This document shows, piece after piece, positions 17,263 through 25,303 of a DNA stretch of 29,657 bases (position 1 is the stretch's first letter; each line of letters begins with the position of its first letter). The translations under genes were made by a program, and so were the position numbers. The notes under the pieces were generated by a model, which was given only the letters and a program-made list of their open reading frames with translations, did no database searches and had not been told where the DNA came from. The DNA lies in contig CAZVAQ010000033.1 of assembly GCA_964625145.1 (NCBI GenBank), positions 1 through 29,657 of the forward strand. The letters are read 5' to 3'. This DNA is from CAYTRP01 sp964625145. Its GTDB lineage: Bacteria > Sumerlaeota > Sumerlaeia > SLMS01 > JAHLLQ01.

Positions 17263-18318
17263 CTATTCCGCCTGCGGCAGGCGCGTAAACTCCTCGCCCA
17301 CCGGATAGAAGTCCATCGTGAAGGTCTCGTTGATCCGCACGGAGTTGGCACTGAGCACGCCAACATCCACCAATTGACGGAACAACGTCTCCCAGCGCTG
17401 CGCTGTCATCCAACCGATTCCGTTCGCCATCGCCTCCTCACCCATCGCCAACTCCCGCAACGACGCGGCGCCCATCTCCAGGATCTGCGGATCCATCTCG
17501 CGATTCAGCGAATGGATATGCGCATCCGTCTCCGCGGGATCCTGCAGGTACTTGACCCATCCACGCACCGATGCGCGGACGACGCGGCGCACGAGGTCCG
17601 GGTTCTTTGCAATCAGCGTTTCGCTGGTGATCAGGCAGCTCGAATACGGGTTCCATCCCAGTTCCGACATCATCAGCGGCCGCGGATTCGCGCCGCGTGA
17701 TCGCGCCACAAAGGGCTCGCTGAAGACATAGCCCTGCATCGCATAGTCCTTGTTCACAATGAAGGGGACCACGTTGCCCGGATACGGCACGATGTTCACT
17801 CCCTCAAGGTTCACCTTCGAGCGCAGGAAGAAGGAGAACGGGTCGCGGTTGGACATGGCCAGCGTCTTCACGCGGTTGAGTTGATCCAGCGACGTGATGC
17901 CCGTCTCCTCGTGCACGAGGATGCACCGCGGACTGGTCTGCAGAGGCGCCATCAGCGCAACAATCGGCACTTCCTCCGCGCGCCCCAGCAGGACCTGCTC
18001 CGCGTTGCTGATACCAAACATCACACGGCCGGTTCCCACCCGCGGCGAGACGGGGATGTCCACGCCGCCCGGCAGGATCGTCATCTCGATCCCCTCGTCC
18101 TTGTAGTAACCATGGATGAGAGCGGCATAGAAGCCACCATGCTCCGCTTCCGGGAACCAATTAAGGACAAGATCCGCCTTCTCCAGCGACCTCGCGCCCG
18201 ATCCACTGGTCGAGGACTCACCACCGCTTGAGGATGGGGTCTCTCCTCCAGAACAAGCGGAGCTGACCAACGCCCCCGCGAAGAGAATGATCGCAGCCAA
18301 CCAAGATTTCATTCGCAT
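17263..18318 (-). CDS. ABC transporter substrate-binding protein, NMT1/THI5-like (SsuA class)
   Basis: The 351-residue protein has a signal of lipoprotein type (WLAAIILFAGALVSSAC, C22, with a non-canonical S at -3), followed by a Ser/Gly-rich linker to about residue 43. The mature domain starts LVLNWFPEAEHGGFYAAL and continues GYYKDEGIEMTILPGG and VMFGISNAEQVLLGRAEEVP, a pattern typical of NMT1/THI5-like proteins that bind pyrimidine, riboflavin or sulfonate/nitrate ligands. The ligand is not determined. The ATG at 18318 has AGGAG 8 bases upstream; a second ATG two codons later is possible. It lies last in the ATPase-permease-binding protein operon, 80 bases after the permease stop. Confidence 0.9.
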   Translation of the reverse strand: MRMKSWLAAIILFAGALVSSACSGGETPSSSGGESSTSGSGARSLEKADLVLNWFPEAEHGGFYAALIHGYYKDEGIEMTILPGGVDIPVSPRVGTGRVMFGISNAEQVLLGRAEEVPIVALMAPLQTSPRCILVHEETGITSLDQLNRVKTLAMSNRDPFSFFLRSKVNLEGVNIVPYPGNVVPFIVNKDYAMQGYVFSEPFVARSRGANPRPLMMSELGWNPYSSCLITSETLIAKNPDLVRRVVRASVRGWVKYLQDPAETDAHIHSLNREMDPQILEMGAASLRELAMGEEAMANGIGWMTAQRWETLFRQLVDVGVLSANSVRINETFTMDFYPVGEEFTRLPQAE

Positions 18319-18336
18319 CAGAGGATCTCCTGGACA

Positions 18337-18356
18337 CGGCCGAAGCAAGCTGGCCG
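18337..18356 (-). promoter_or_regulatory. Intra-operon hairpin before the binding-protein gene
   Basis: CGGCC (18337-18341) and GGCCG (18352-18356) pair around an inner AGC/GCT. It sits in the 80-base gap between permease and binding protein, a few bases upstream of the AGGAG site. Such hairpins often stabilise the message of the more abundant binding protein, but the stem is short. Confidence 0.3.
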
Positions 18357-18398
18357 CAAGTGCCTTACATCCATGGTGCCGTGACAACCGGATTTGCC

Positions 18399-19181
18399 TC
18401 AGTCCCGCACCTGTTTCCAGTGCCGCGTCGCCAGATTGCCAATCACACCCACCACGCCAAAGATGATCAACCCCAACAGCGCCGAGGCCATGATCGCCGC
18501 CATCAGGTAATCCGTCTTGAGCTGCATGTTTGTCACCTGCACCAGATAGCCCAACCCGTATCGCTCCTGGCCAAAGCCGGCATAGAGCTCGCCGATGATC
18601 GCGCCAACCACCGCAAGGCCCGCGGAGATGCGCATCCCCACCACCAATGACGGCACCGCATTGGGCACGCGCAACTTCAGGAGCACCTGCAACCGCGAGG
18701 CGTTGTTCAGCTCGAACAACTCCAGCAGGTTCTCGTCCACATCCGTCAATCCCGCGGTCATGTTCGTGATGATCGGGAAGAGGCTGACGATGAACGAACA
18801 CACCACGACGCTCTGGAATCCGAAGTCGAGCCACAGGATGATCAGCGGCGCAACGGCCACGATCGGCATCGTCTGCAGGAAGATGGCGTATGGATAGAAC
18901 GACCGCTGGATGAACCGCGATTGCGAGAATCCAAACGCGATCAGCGAACCGATCACGATGCTCGATATCAACCCCAGCACGGCGGCCGAACCAGTCAGGA
19001 ACATCGAACCGGCCAGCATCCGCCAGTTCTCCCACGACACCCGCGCGACATCCCCTGGCGAAGGCAGGACAAACTTTGGCGGCGCGAAGATCTTCACCGC
19101 GACCCACCACACGATCACCAATCCGAAGAAGACCAGGACCGGAAGCATCATGTCCCGAATCAGGCGCGCTGGCTTGCTCAT
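18399..19181 (-). CDS. ABC transporter permease, SsuC/TauC/ThiX class
   Basis: The 260-residue inner-membrane permease has about six membrane segments (starting with MLPVLVFFGLVIVWWVAV). FVLPSPGDVARV after the first segment is typical of the nitrate/sulfonate/taurine and thiamine-precursor permeases. The coupling motif is ELNNASRLQVLLKLRVPNAV followed by PSLVVGMRIS. GELYAGFGQERYGLGYLV is the conserved loop before the last two segments. The ATG at 19181 overlaps the ATPase stop as ATGA, which supports coupling and the start. It forms one importer with the ATPase and binding protein on either side. Confidence 0.94.
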   Translation of the reverse strand: MSKPARLIRDMMLPVLVFFGLVIVWWVAVKIFAPPKFVLPSPGDVARVSWENWRMLAGSMFLTGSAAVLGLISSIVIGSLIAFGFSQSRFIQRSFYPYAIFLQTMPIVAVAPLIILWLDFGFQSVVVCSFIVSLFPIITNMTAGLTDVDENLLELFELNNASRLQVLLKLRVPNAVPSLVVGMRISAGLAVVGAIIGELYAGFGQERYGLGYLVQVTNMQLKTDYLMAAIMASALLGLIIFGVVGVIGNLATRHWKQVRD

Positions 19182-19963
19182 GAGCTGTGCTCCCGCAGCA
19201 GATCACTGACCTCGCCCGCCAGCCGCGCAAACTCCGCCGTCGCGCGCACGTCCGGGTGGCGCGGATACGGCAGCGGAATCGCAATCTCGCCCGCGATGCG
19301 CCCCGGCCGGGCCGACATCACCAACACGCGCTGGCTCAGGAACACCGCCTCGAACACATTGTGCGTCACGAAGAGGGCCGTCCCTTCATCCCGTTCCCAC
19401 AGGGCCAACAATTCCTCGTTCAGACGCTGGCGAGTGATCTCGTCCAGCGCGCCGAACGGTTCGTCGAGCAGCAACATGTCCGGCTTGGTGACCAATGCGC
19501 GTGCCACGGAAGCCCGCATCTTCATCCCACCCGAGAGCTGCCGGGGATACATGCCGCCGAAATCCTCCAGGCCCACCAGTTCGAGAATCTCTTGCGTCCT
19601 CTGGCGCGAATCCGGCGTGGCGACTCCCTGGATCTCCAGTGGCAGCATGACATTGCGCGCAACGGTCCGCCACGGCAGCAGCGCCGGTTGCTGGAAGACA
19701 AAGGCCACGTCGCGCAACTTCCGCCGCGCTTCACGCGGCTCCATGCCCACGACTTCCAACTCGCCGCCCGAGCGCTCCAACAGTCCCGCAACCAATCGAA
19801 GCAATGTCGATTTACCGCAACCGGACGGCCCGACGATCGAGACAAACTCGCCCTTCCGGATTTGCAGGTTGATCTCCGCCAGTGCCTGCACGCCGCCGGG
19901 ATAGGCCATGTGCAAGTCACGCGCGTGAACAAAGGCAGGTGGTTCGCTGGTGGCTTGTGTCAT
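19178..19963 (-). CDS. ABC transporter ATP-binding protein, SsuB/TauB/ThiZ class
   Basis: The 261-residue ATPase powers the adjacent permease. It has Walker A GPSGCGKS (45-52), Q-loop FVFQQPALLPWRTVARNV, signature LSGGM (143-147), Walker B MLLLDEP (163-169) with E168, D-loop GALDE and H-loop H201 (LFVTHNVFEAVFLS). FQQPALLPWRTV is typical of the nitrate/sulfonate/taurine family. The ATG at 19963 lacks a clear Shine-Dalgarno site. The gap to the upstream histidine kinase stop is 57 bases on the same strand with no terminator seen, so co-transcription is possible. Confidence 0.95.
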   Translation of the reverse strand: MTQATSEPPAFVHARDLHMAYPGGVQALAEINLQIRKGEFVSIVGPSGCGKSTLLRLVAGLLERSGGELEVVGMEPREARRKLRDVAFVFQQPALLPWRTVARNVMLPLEIQGVATPDSRQRTQEILELVGLEDFGGMYPRQLSGGMKMRASVARALVTKPDMLLLDEPFGALDEITRQRLNEELLALWERDEGTALFVTHNVFEAVFLSQRVLVMSARPGRIAGEIAIPLPYPRHPDVRATAEFARLAGEVSDLLREHSS

Positions 19964-20020
19964 GGAAAGGAGAAGAGTCCCGCGCTCGGTGGGGAACCTG
20001 CGACTTCAGGGGAAGGACTG

Positions 20021-22924
20021 CTACCCCCCGGCCTTGGCCATCAATCGCTGCAGTGCTGAGATCAACGTCACAGGACGATAAGGCTTCGCAAGGAACATGG
20101 ACAAGTCGTCCAGGATCTGCTGGGTTCCCGAGTCCACATCCGCATACCCGCTTGAGAGAACCACCGGAATGTGGAACCCGCGCTCGCGCAGGTTCATCAG
20201 CAGGACGTCGCCGTTCATCCGCGGCATCTTGATGTCGACCACCATGGCGCGCAGTTGATCCGCGTACTGGTTGAAGACCTCCAGACCCTCCTGCCCGTCC
20301 ACCGCCGTGATGACATCAAATCCGATCCTCTCCAGGATCGACTTCGCCACATTGCGCACAAAGTCATCGTCATCCACCACCAACACCAATCCCTCACCCT
20401 TCCAGTCGGGATCGAGAAGAGACTTGTCCTCCGGCTTCAACTGCTTCTCCGTGATGGGGCTGAAGAAGACATCAACCGAGGTTCCCTTGCCGGGTTCGCT
20501 CTGCACGCGAACGGCCGATCCATGCCGGCGCACAATCCCCAGCACGGCCGACAAGCCAAGTCCCCGGCCGGGGGACTTCGTCGTGAAGAACGGCTCGAAC
20601 ATGCGTTGGCGCACCTCGGCATCCATGCCGCGCCCGTCGTCCCGGATGGTCAGCACCACGAAATTTCCCGGGTCCAGACTGACCTGCGGGGTGACTTCCT
20701 CCAGATCTTCCGGTCCCAAATACCGCAACTCGGTGCGGATTTCCACAACGCCACCAGCCGACACGGCCTCAAAGGCGTTGTTTAGCAAGTTCATCACCAG
20801 CTCGCGTATCTGGCCGATGTCTCCGCTTATCGGCGGCAGCTTTCCGGTGAAGTTGGTCACCAAGCGCACCTCGCGGTCGAACGCCTGACGCTCCAGCACC
20901 GCCGCCAGACTCTGCAGCGACGAGGACAGGTCCAGCGAGGCCATCGAGGAACTGTCCTGGCCGGAGAAGGAAAGCATCTGCCGTGTCAAATCCGCGGCGC
21001 GCATGGCGGCCTTCTCGACCTGCTCCAGATAAGGCGCCGCGGGCGAGTTGCTTCCCGCCTCCTCCAGCGCCAGGCTGGAATTGCCCATGATGCCAACCAG
21101 CAGATTGTTGAACTCGTGCGCGATGCCGCCGGCCAGGATCTCCAGACTCTCCATGCGGCGTTCCTGCTCTGCCCGTTCCAGGGCCCGCGCGCGATCCACC
21201 TCTGCGCGCTTGCGCATCGTGATGTCCCGCTGGATCAACACCCAGTTCGTATACGTGCCCGTCTCGTCCGACACGGGGAACAAGCTCAATTCCACCCAGA
21301 TCGGCTCGCCATTGCTGCGATATTGCAGCAGCTCCGCCGTGATGGAATCCCATCGCCCCATGGCATGGTCGATCCGCGCCAGGGTCTGCGGATCCGAGTC
21401 CTCCCCACACAGAAACCGCGGCGAGCGCCCGATTGCATCCGATGCCGCATAGCCCATCGTCTTGGTGAAGCCGGCGTTGACGTAAATTATCTGGGGAGAG
21501 TTCTCCGAGACGGGCTCCGCGTTGGTGACGATGACGCTGTCATGGGTATTCACGACCACGCTGCGCATCAGGCGCAGTTCATCGTAATACTGGCGCTTCT
21601 CCGTCGCCTCGCTGGTACGGTCGCGCAAACGTTGCTGCAGTTCGCGGTTCACGCGCAGCAACTCCGCTTCGCGCTCCACGCGTTCCATGTGGATGGAGAA
21701 CATCTCGCCCAGCATGCCCAGCAGCTTTAGGTCTGCATCCGGCCATGTACGCGTCCGCCCCACGACATCCAACCGCAGAAACCCGTGCGTGTTGCCGTCG
21801 ATCCCCGTGACCGGGATGATGACGAACGAATGAATCTCGCCGCGTAGGAACCACTCCTTCTCGTTGCGAGCCTCCTCGGGCAGGGACTGCACATTCGAGA
21901 CGGCAAAAAGTGCATCGTCCCGCAGGCGCTCTCCCCACCACGGCAGGTGCACAAGGCTCAACTCGCTGTCCAGCCTCAGGGATGTTGCCTTCGGCCCGAT
22001 CCACGATTCTGACAGAACAAATAGTGAAAGCCCCGAATCCCGGGCATCGTAAAGCACCACCCGGTCGACTCCGAGCGCCTGGCCCACCTTCCCCAAAGCC
22101 TCGCCGATGCGATGGTCATCGCGGATCAGCAGGATCGCCGAGGTCATCGCCAATGCCGATTCCAAGGCCAAGCGCTGGCTGAGTTGCTCCTCCGCCAGGC
22201 TCTGCTTCGTGACATCAATGGATGTGGCGCAGACAAAGGTACCCTCACCCGGCAGCTCCAGGGGAAAGCGCAAGGTCAGCCATTGGTGATTCCCGTCGAC
22301 GAGTGGTAGCGACTCGATCAGGTGCCGGGCTCCTCCGGAACGGAGCACCTCCGTATCACTATCCTGGATGCGCTTGGCCGTCTCCTGAGACCACAATTCG
22401 ATGTCGGATTTGCCGATAATCTCCCCCGGCTTGCGCCCCAACACCCGCGCAAGCTGGTCATTCACGTACACATAGCGCCCCAGGCTGTCCTTGATGGAGG
22501 TCGCCGCCGAGCTGTGCTCCATGAACGCATTGAAGAGCTTTTCGCTGCGTTCCAGCGCGCGCTTGGCGCTGATGACCCGCGTGATGTCGCGGTAGACAGC
22601 AATGTCCAGCGACTTGTCCGAGGGCAGGGTGAACGACTTGACAGTGGCAACGCGCTGGCTGCCGTCCGGGCGGAAAATGATTTGCTGAGTCGTGGAGCTG
22701 GAAAGCCGACGGCCCTGGCCAGGCCCCTTGGCCCCCCATGCCTCGTCCGGGAATTGTCCGACCAAGGCCTCCACCGGCCGGCCCGTCAGCAGGCCCATGG
22801 CCTGGTTGCAGAAGACTATGCGCCCATCGCGATCAAGGGCCACAACGCCGTCTGACATGTTGTCATAGATCAGGGCCAACAGGTCCGAACTGGGGGTGTT
22901 TCCTCCGGGGGAAATCGATGTCAT
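20021..22924 (-). CDS. Hybrid sensor histidine kinase (PAS-PAS-GAF-PAS-HisKA-HATPase-REC)
   Basis: The 967-residue protein is apparently soluble; I see no signal peptide or membrane segment. Domains in order are PAS 1 (about 12-117), PAS 2 (128-240), GAF (252-415), a short coiled coil (415-450), PAS 3 (450-570), HisKA, HATPase and a receiver. Phospho-accepting H603 lies in IAHEFNNLLVGIMG. The kinase domain has an N-box ELVMNLLNNAFEAV (708-721), G1 DDGRGMD (762-768), FEPFFTTK and GRGLGLSAV. The receiver (about 846-965) has acidic VVDDDD, phospho-acceptor D897 in VVDIKMPRMNG and K947 in AKPY. PAS 3 resembles a LOV domain but lacks its cysteine. It probably senses a cytosolic signal; no partner regulator is adjacent. 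The N-terminal start has no strong ribosome binding site. Confidence 0.95.
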   Translation of the reverse strand: MTSISPGGNTPSSDLLALIYDNMSDGVVALDRDGRIVFCNQAMGLLTGRPVEALVGQFPDEAWGAKGPGQGRRLSSSTTQQIIFRPDGSQRVATVKSFTLPSDKSLDIAVYRDITRVISAKRALERSEKLFNAFMEHSSAATSIKDSLGRYVYVNDQLARVLGRKPGEIIGKSDIELWSQETAKRIQDSDTEVLRSGGARHLIESLPLVDGNHQWLTLRFPLELPGEGTFVCATSIDVTKQSLAEEQLSQRLALESALAMTSAILLIRDDHRIGEALGKVGQALGVDRVVLYDARDSGLSLFVLSESWIGPKATSLRLDSELSLVHLPWWGERLRDDALFAVSNVQSLPEEARNEKEWFLRGEIHSFVIIPVTGIDGNTHGFLRLDVVGRTRTWPDADLKLLGMLGEMFSIHMERVEREAELLRVNRELQQRLRDRTSEATEKRQYYDELRLMRSVVVNTHDSVIVTNAEPVSENSPQIIYVNAGFTKTMGYAASDAIGRSPRFLCGEDSDPQTLARIDHAMGRWDSITAELLQYRSNGEPIWVELSLFPVSDETGTYTNWVLIQRDITMRKRAEVDRARALERAEQERRMESLEILAGGIAHEFNNLLVGIMGNSSLALEEAGSNSPAAPYLEQVEKAAMRAADLTRQMLSFSGQDSSSMASLDLSSSLQSLAAVLERQAFDREVRLVTNFTGKLPPISGDIGQIRELVMNLLNNAFEAVSAGGVVEIRTELRYLGPEDLEEVTPQVSLDPGNFVVLTIRDDGRGMDAEVRQRMFEPFFTTKSPGRGLGLSAVLGIVRRHGSAVRVQSEPGKGTSVDVFFSPITEKQLKPEDKSLLDPDWKGEGLVLVVDDDDFVRNVAKSILERIGFDVITAVDGQEGLEVFNQYADQLRAMVVDIKMPRMNGDVLLMNLRERGFHIPVVLSSGYADVDSGTQQILDDLSMFLAKPYRPVTLISALQRLMAKAGG

Positions 22925-23229
22925 GATGGGAAAGGTGCTGGCCTGGGTGGAGGTCGCTCAATTGCGGGGATGATAGCCGGATTTCAGGGAACAAGGAGGG
23001 ACATTGGGGGGCCATGACGGTCAAGCAAGATGGCAGCCAGAAGGTTGACATCGGAGGTACATCCCTGACCGTGAGAGGCAAGTGGCCAAGGAGCGAATTT
23101 CCGATTTGCGTTCCGCGCCCCGCGCGGGCTCAATCCAGACCCATGCCGCCCGCCCCACGTGTGGTGGCTGCTCCAGCGCCGGCGAGCACCCGACCAGGCG
23201 CAATCAACCAGATTCAAAGGCCAAGACTC
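22925..23229. other. 305-base divergent intergenic region, histidine kinase versus pilB
   Basis: It should hold divergent promoters and the pilB leader. A perfect TTGACA lies at 23045-23050 but no matching -10 is at the right distance. The pilB frame stays open upstream to an ATG at 23014 that has AAGGAGG 14 bases before it. That extension uses AGA/AGG arginine codons and less GC at third positions than the downstream gene, so I treat it as non-coding. AAAGG at 23216-23220 is 9 bases before the chosen ATG. Confidence 0.5.
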
Positions 23230-25233
23230 ATGGCGGATCAACAAGGCAACCAGAGCGACGCTCGCAAAGAGATGGAGATGCTCATCAAGCTGGAGGCCGC
23301 CACCACGGTGCCCAAGGCCCCCATCGGCCGCGGCGGCCGCGCCATTCACCAGGCTGGAACGCCGGTCGGTGGCGGGGGGTCCTGGATGCAGTCCAAGGGC
23401 GCAACTGTTCCCGAGGAGGAGGAAGAGGAACAGACCACACCCCGCGAGGTCTCCTCCGCCGAGCGCGACCTGATCCGCACCATTACCGAGAAGGTCGGCC
23501 TCGAATACGTCAACATCCGTGATTACCAACTGGACAGCGCCGACGCCCAGCGGCTGCGCTCCTACATTCCAGCCGCGGAGGCGCGCAAGCGCCGCATCTT
23601 CCCTTTGGCCGAGGAGACAACCCCGGGCTTCCGTCCTCGCCTCACCATTGCCATTGCAGACGCCCTCGACATCACGATCGTCGATGATCTGGCCCATCTG
23701 CTTCCAAATTACGAGATTCACGCCGTGGTTGCCGACGAGCAGGAAATCGTCGACGCCATCGACAAGTTCTACGGCATTGGCGATGAGTCCATCCAGGAGG
23801 CCGTCGAGGCCCTCAACGAGGACCTCGGGCGCTCCCAGTCCTTCACGAAGGGCGGCGAGGTTGAGATCGACATCGAGCAGCTCGCCAACGACCCGCCCGT
23901 CATCAAGATCGTCAACCTGCTGCTGATGGAAGCCATCCAGCAGCGCGCCTCTGACCTTCACATCGAGCCATTTGCCAGCAAGCTGCGAATTCGCTACCGC
24001 GTGGACGGCCTGCTGCGCGAGATCCAATCGCCACCCAAGGCCTATCAGGTGGGCATCATCAGCCGCCTGAAGGTCATGGCCGGCATGAACATCGCCGAAA
24101 CCCGCATGCCGCAGGACGGCCGCATCCGCCTGTCCATCGCCGGCAAGGAAGTCGACCTGCGCGTCGCCTCCGTCCCCATCGTCCACGGCGAGGCCATCGT
24201 CATGCGCGTGCTCGACAAGAGCACCATGATGATCGGCATCCGCCAGCTCGGCTTCCAGCAGGAGATCCTCGGCGATGTGCTCAAGGAAGCCAGCAAGCCC
24301 AACGGCATCGTGCTCGTCACCGGTCCCACCGGCTGCGGCAAGACGACGACCCTGTACTCGATCCTCAATGAGATCTTCGACTCGGGGATGAAGTTCATTA
24401 CCACCGAGGACCCGGTGGAGTACGAGTTGGCCGGCATCGTGCAGGTCAACATCAACGCCAAGGTGGACCTGACCTTCGCGCGCTGTCTGCGCGCCATCCT
24501 TCGCCAGGACCCCGACGTGATCCTGGTCGGCGAGATTCGCGACGTCGAAACCGCGCAGATCTCCATCCAGGCCGCCCTCACCGGCCACATGGTGTTCTCG
24601 ACCCTGCACACCAACTCCGCTGCTGCCACTGTCACGCGTCTGATCGACATGGGGCTGGAGCCGTTCCTGATCTCGTCGACGCTGCGCGGCATTGTCGGCC
24701 AGCGCCTCATCCGTACCATCTGTCCGTCCTGTCGCGATGAATACCATCCCACCGACAAGGACCTGGCCGAGTTTGCCGTCACCCGCGAACAGGTTGAGGA
24801 CATCACCTTCTTCAAGGGTCGTGGCTGCGATGAATGCAACAAGACGGGCTACAAGGGCCGCCTGGGCATCTTCGAGTTCTTGAAGATCACCGATGAGATC
24901 TGCGAGCTCATCCTCCAGCGCTCCACCACCGACGAAATCCACGCCCTCGCCGTGCACCAGGGCATGCAGTCCATGCGCACCGACGGCTGGATGAAGGTTT
25001 GCATGGGCGTGACGACGTTCGATGAAGTGGCCCGCCAGACTCCCAGCGAGTCCGAGGAGTCCATCCGGCTGGAAATGGAAAGCGCCCAGAAGTCCCTCGA
25101 GAAGATCGAGGAAGCGCGCCGCCGCCGCGAGATGGAAGACACCCGTCAGGCGGCCGAAGACGAAGGGGCAGGGCAGTTCGGCGTACCAAAGGTCATCTCC
25201 TCCGGACGCGAAGATACTGCCACGGAGGAATGA
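23230..25233 (+). CDS. pilB: Type IV pilus assembly / type II secretion ATPase, PilB/GspE family
   Basis: The 667-residue cytoplasmic ATPase powers extension of pili or pseudopili. The N-terminal 75 residues are low-complexity, with an acidic run near 62-67. A single MshEN-like domain follows (about 75-180; SYIPAAEARKRRIFPLAEE). The N1E domain has SDLHIEPFASKLRIRYRVDG (241-260). The core has Walker A GPTGCGKT (365-372), Asp box TTEDPVEYELAG, Walker B DPDVILVGEIRD and His box GHMVFSTLHTNSAAA. C498, C501, C533 and C536 form the zinc tetracysteine site. After VTTFDEVARQT the usual protein ends, but here about 63 charged residues, probably coiled coil, are added. No pilin, PilC or PilT gene is in view, so pilus and secretion cannot be told apart. 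The start at 23230 is preferred over 23014 on codon use. Confidence 0.92.
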   Translation: MADQQGNQSDARKEMEMLIKLEAATTVPKAPIGRGGRAIHQAGTPVGGGGSWMQSKGATVPEEEEEEQTTPREVSSAERDLIRTITEKVGLEYVNIRDYQLDSADAQRLRSYIPAAEARKRRIFPLAEETTPGFRPRLTIAIADALDITIVDDLAHLLPNYEIHAVVADEQEIVDAIDKFYGIGDESIQEAVEALNEDLGRSQSFTKGGEVEIDIEQLANDPPVIKIVNLLLMEAIQQRASDLHIEPFASKLRIRYRVDGLLREIQSPPKAYQVGIISRLKVMAGMNIAETRMPQDGRIRLSIAGKEVDLRVASVPIVHGEAIVMRVLDKSTMMIGIRQLGFQQEILGDVLKEASKPNGIVLVTGPTGCGKTTTLYSILNEIFDSGMKFITTEDPVEYELAGIVQVNINAKVDLTFARCLRAILRQDPDVILVGEIRDVETAQISIQAALTGHMVFSTLHTNSAAATVTRLIDMGLEPFLISSTLRGIVGQRLIRTICPSCRDEYHPTDKDLAEFAVTREQVEDITFFKGRGCDECNKTGYKGRLGIFEFLKITDEICELILQRSTTDEIHALAVHQGMQSMRTDGWMKVCMGVTTFDEVARQTPSESEESIRLEMESAQKSLEKIEEARRRREMEDTRQAAEDEGAGQFGVPKVISSGREDTATEE

Positions 25234-25303
25234 AAGGCCCAAACCCTCGCGGCCCGTCCGGGTCGGATTAGGCAGGCTTGGACCCAAGATCGGTGGCGAT
25301 GGT

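Noticed and set aside
19964..20020. TPP riboswitch upstream of the NMT1-like importer
   Set aside because: The gap is only 57 bases and lacks the CTGAGA and ACCTGA-like core boxes.
22991..23013. The run of Gs near 23006-23011 as a ribosome site for 23014
   Set aside because: It is only two bases from the ATG, too close for normal initiation.
23045..23050. A perfect TTGACA as a -35 box for pilB
   Set aside because: No -10-like hexamer lies 15-19 bases downstream.
23014..23229. A longer PilB N-terminus beginning at 23014
   Set aside because: An AAGGAGG lies upstream, but the stretch has AGA/AGG codons and lower third-position GC than the gene body, and spacing to the site is long (14 bases).
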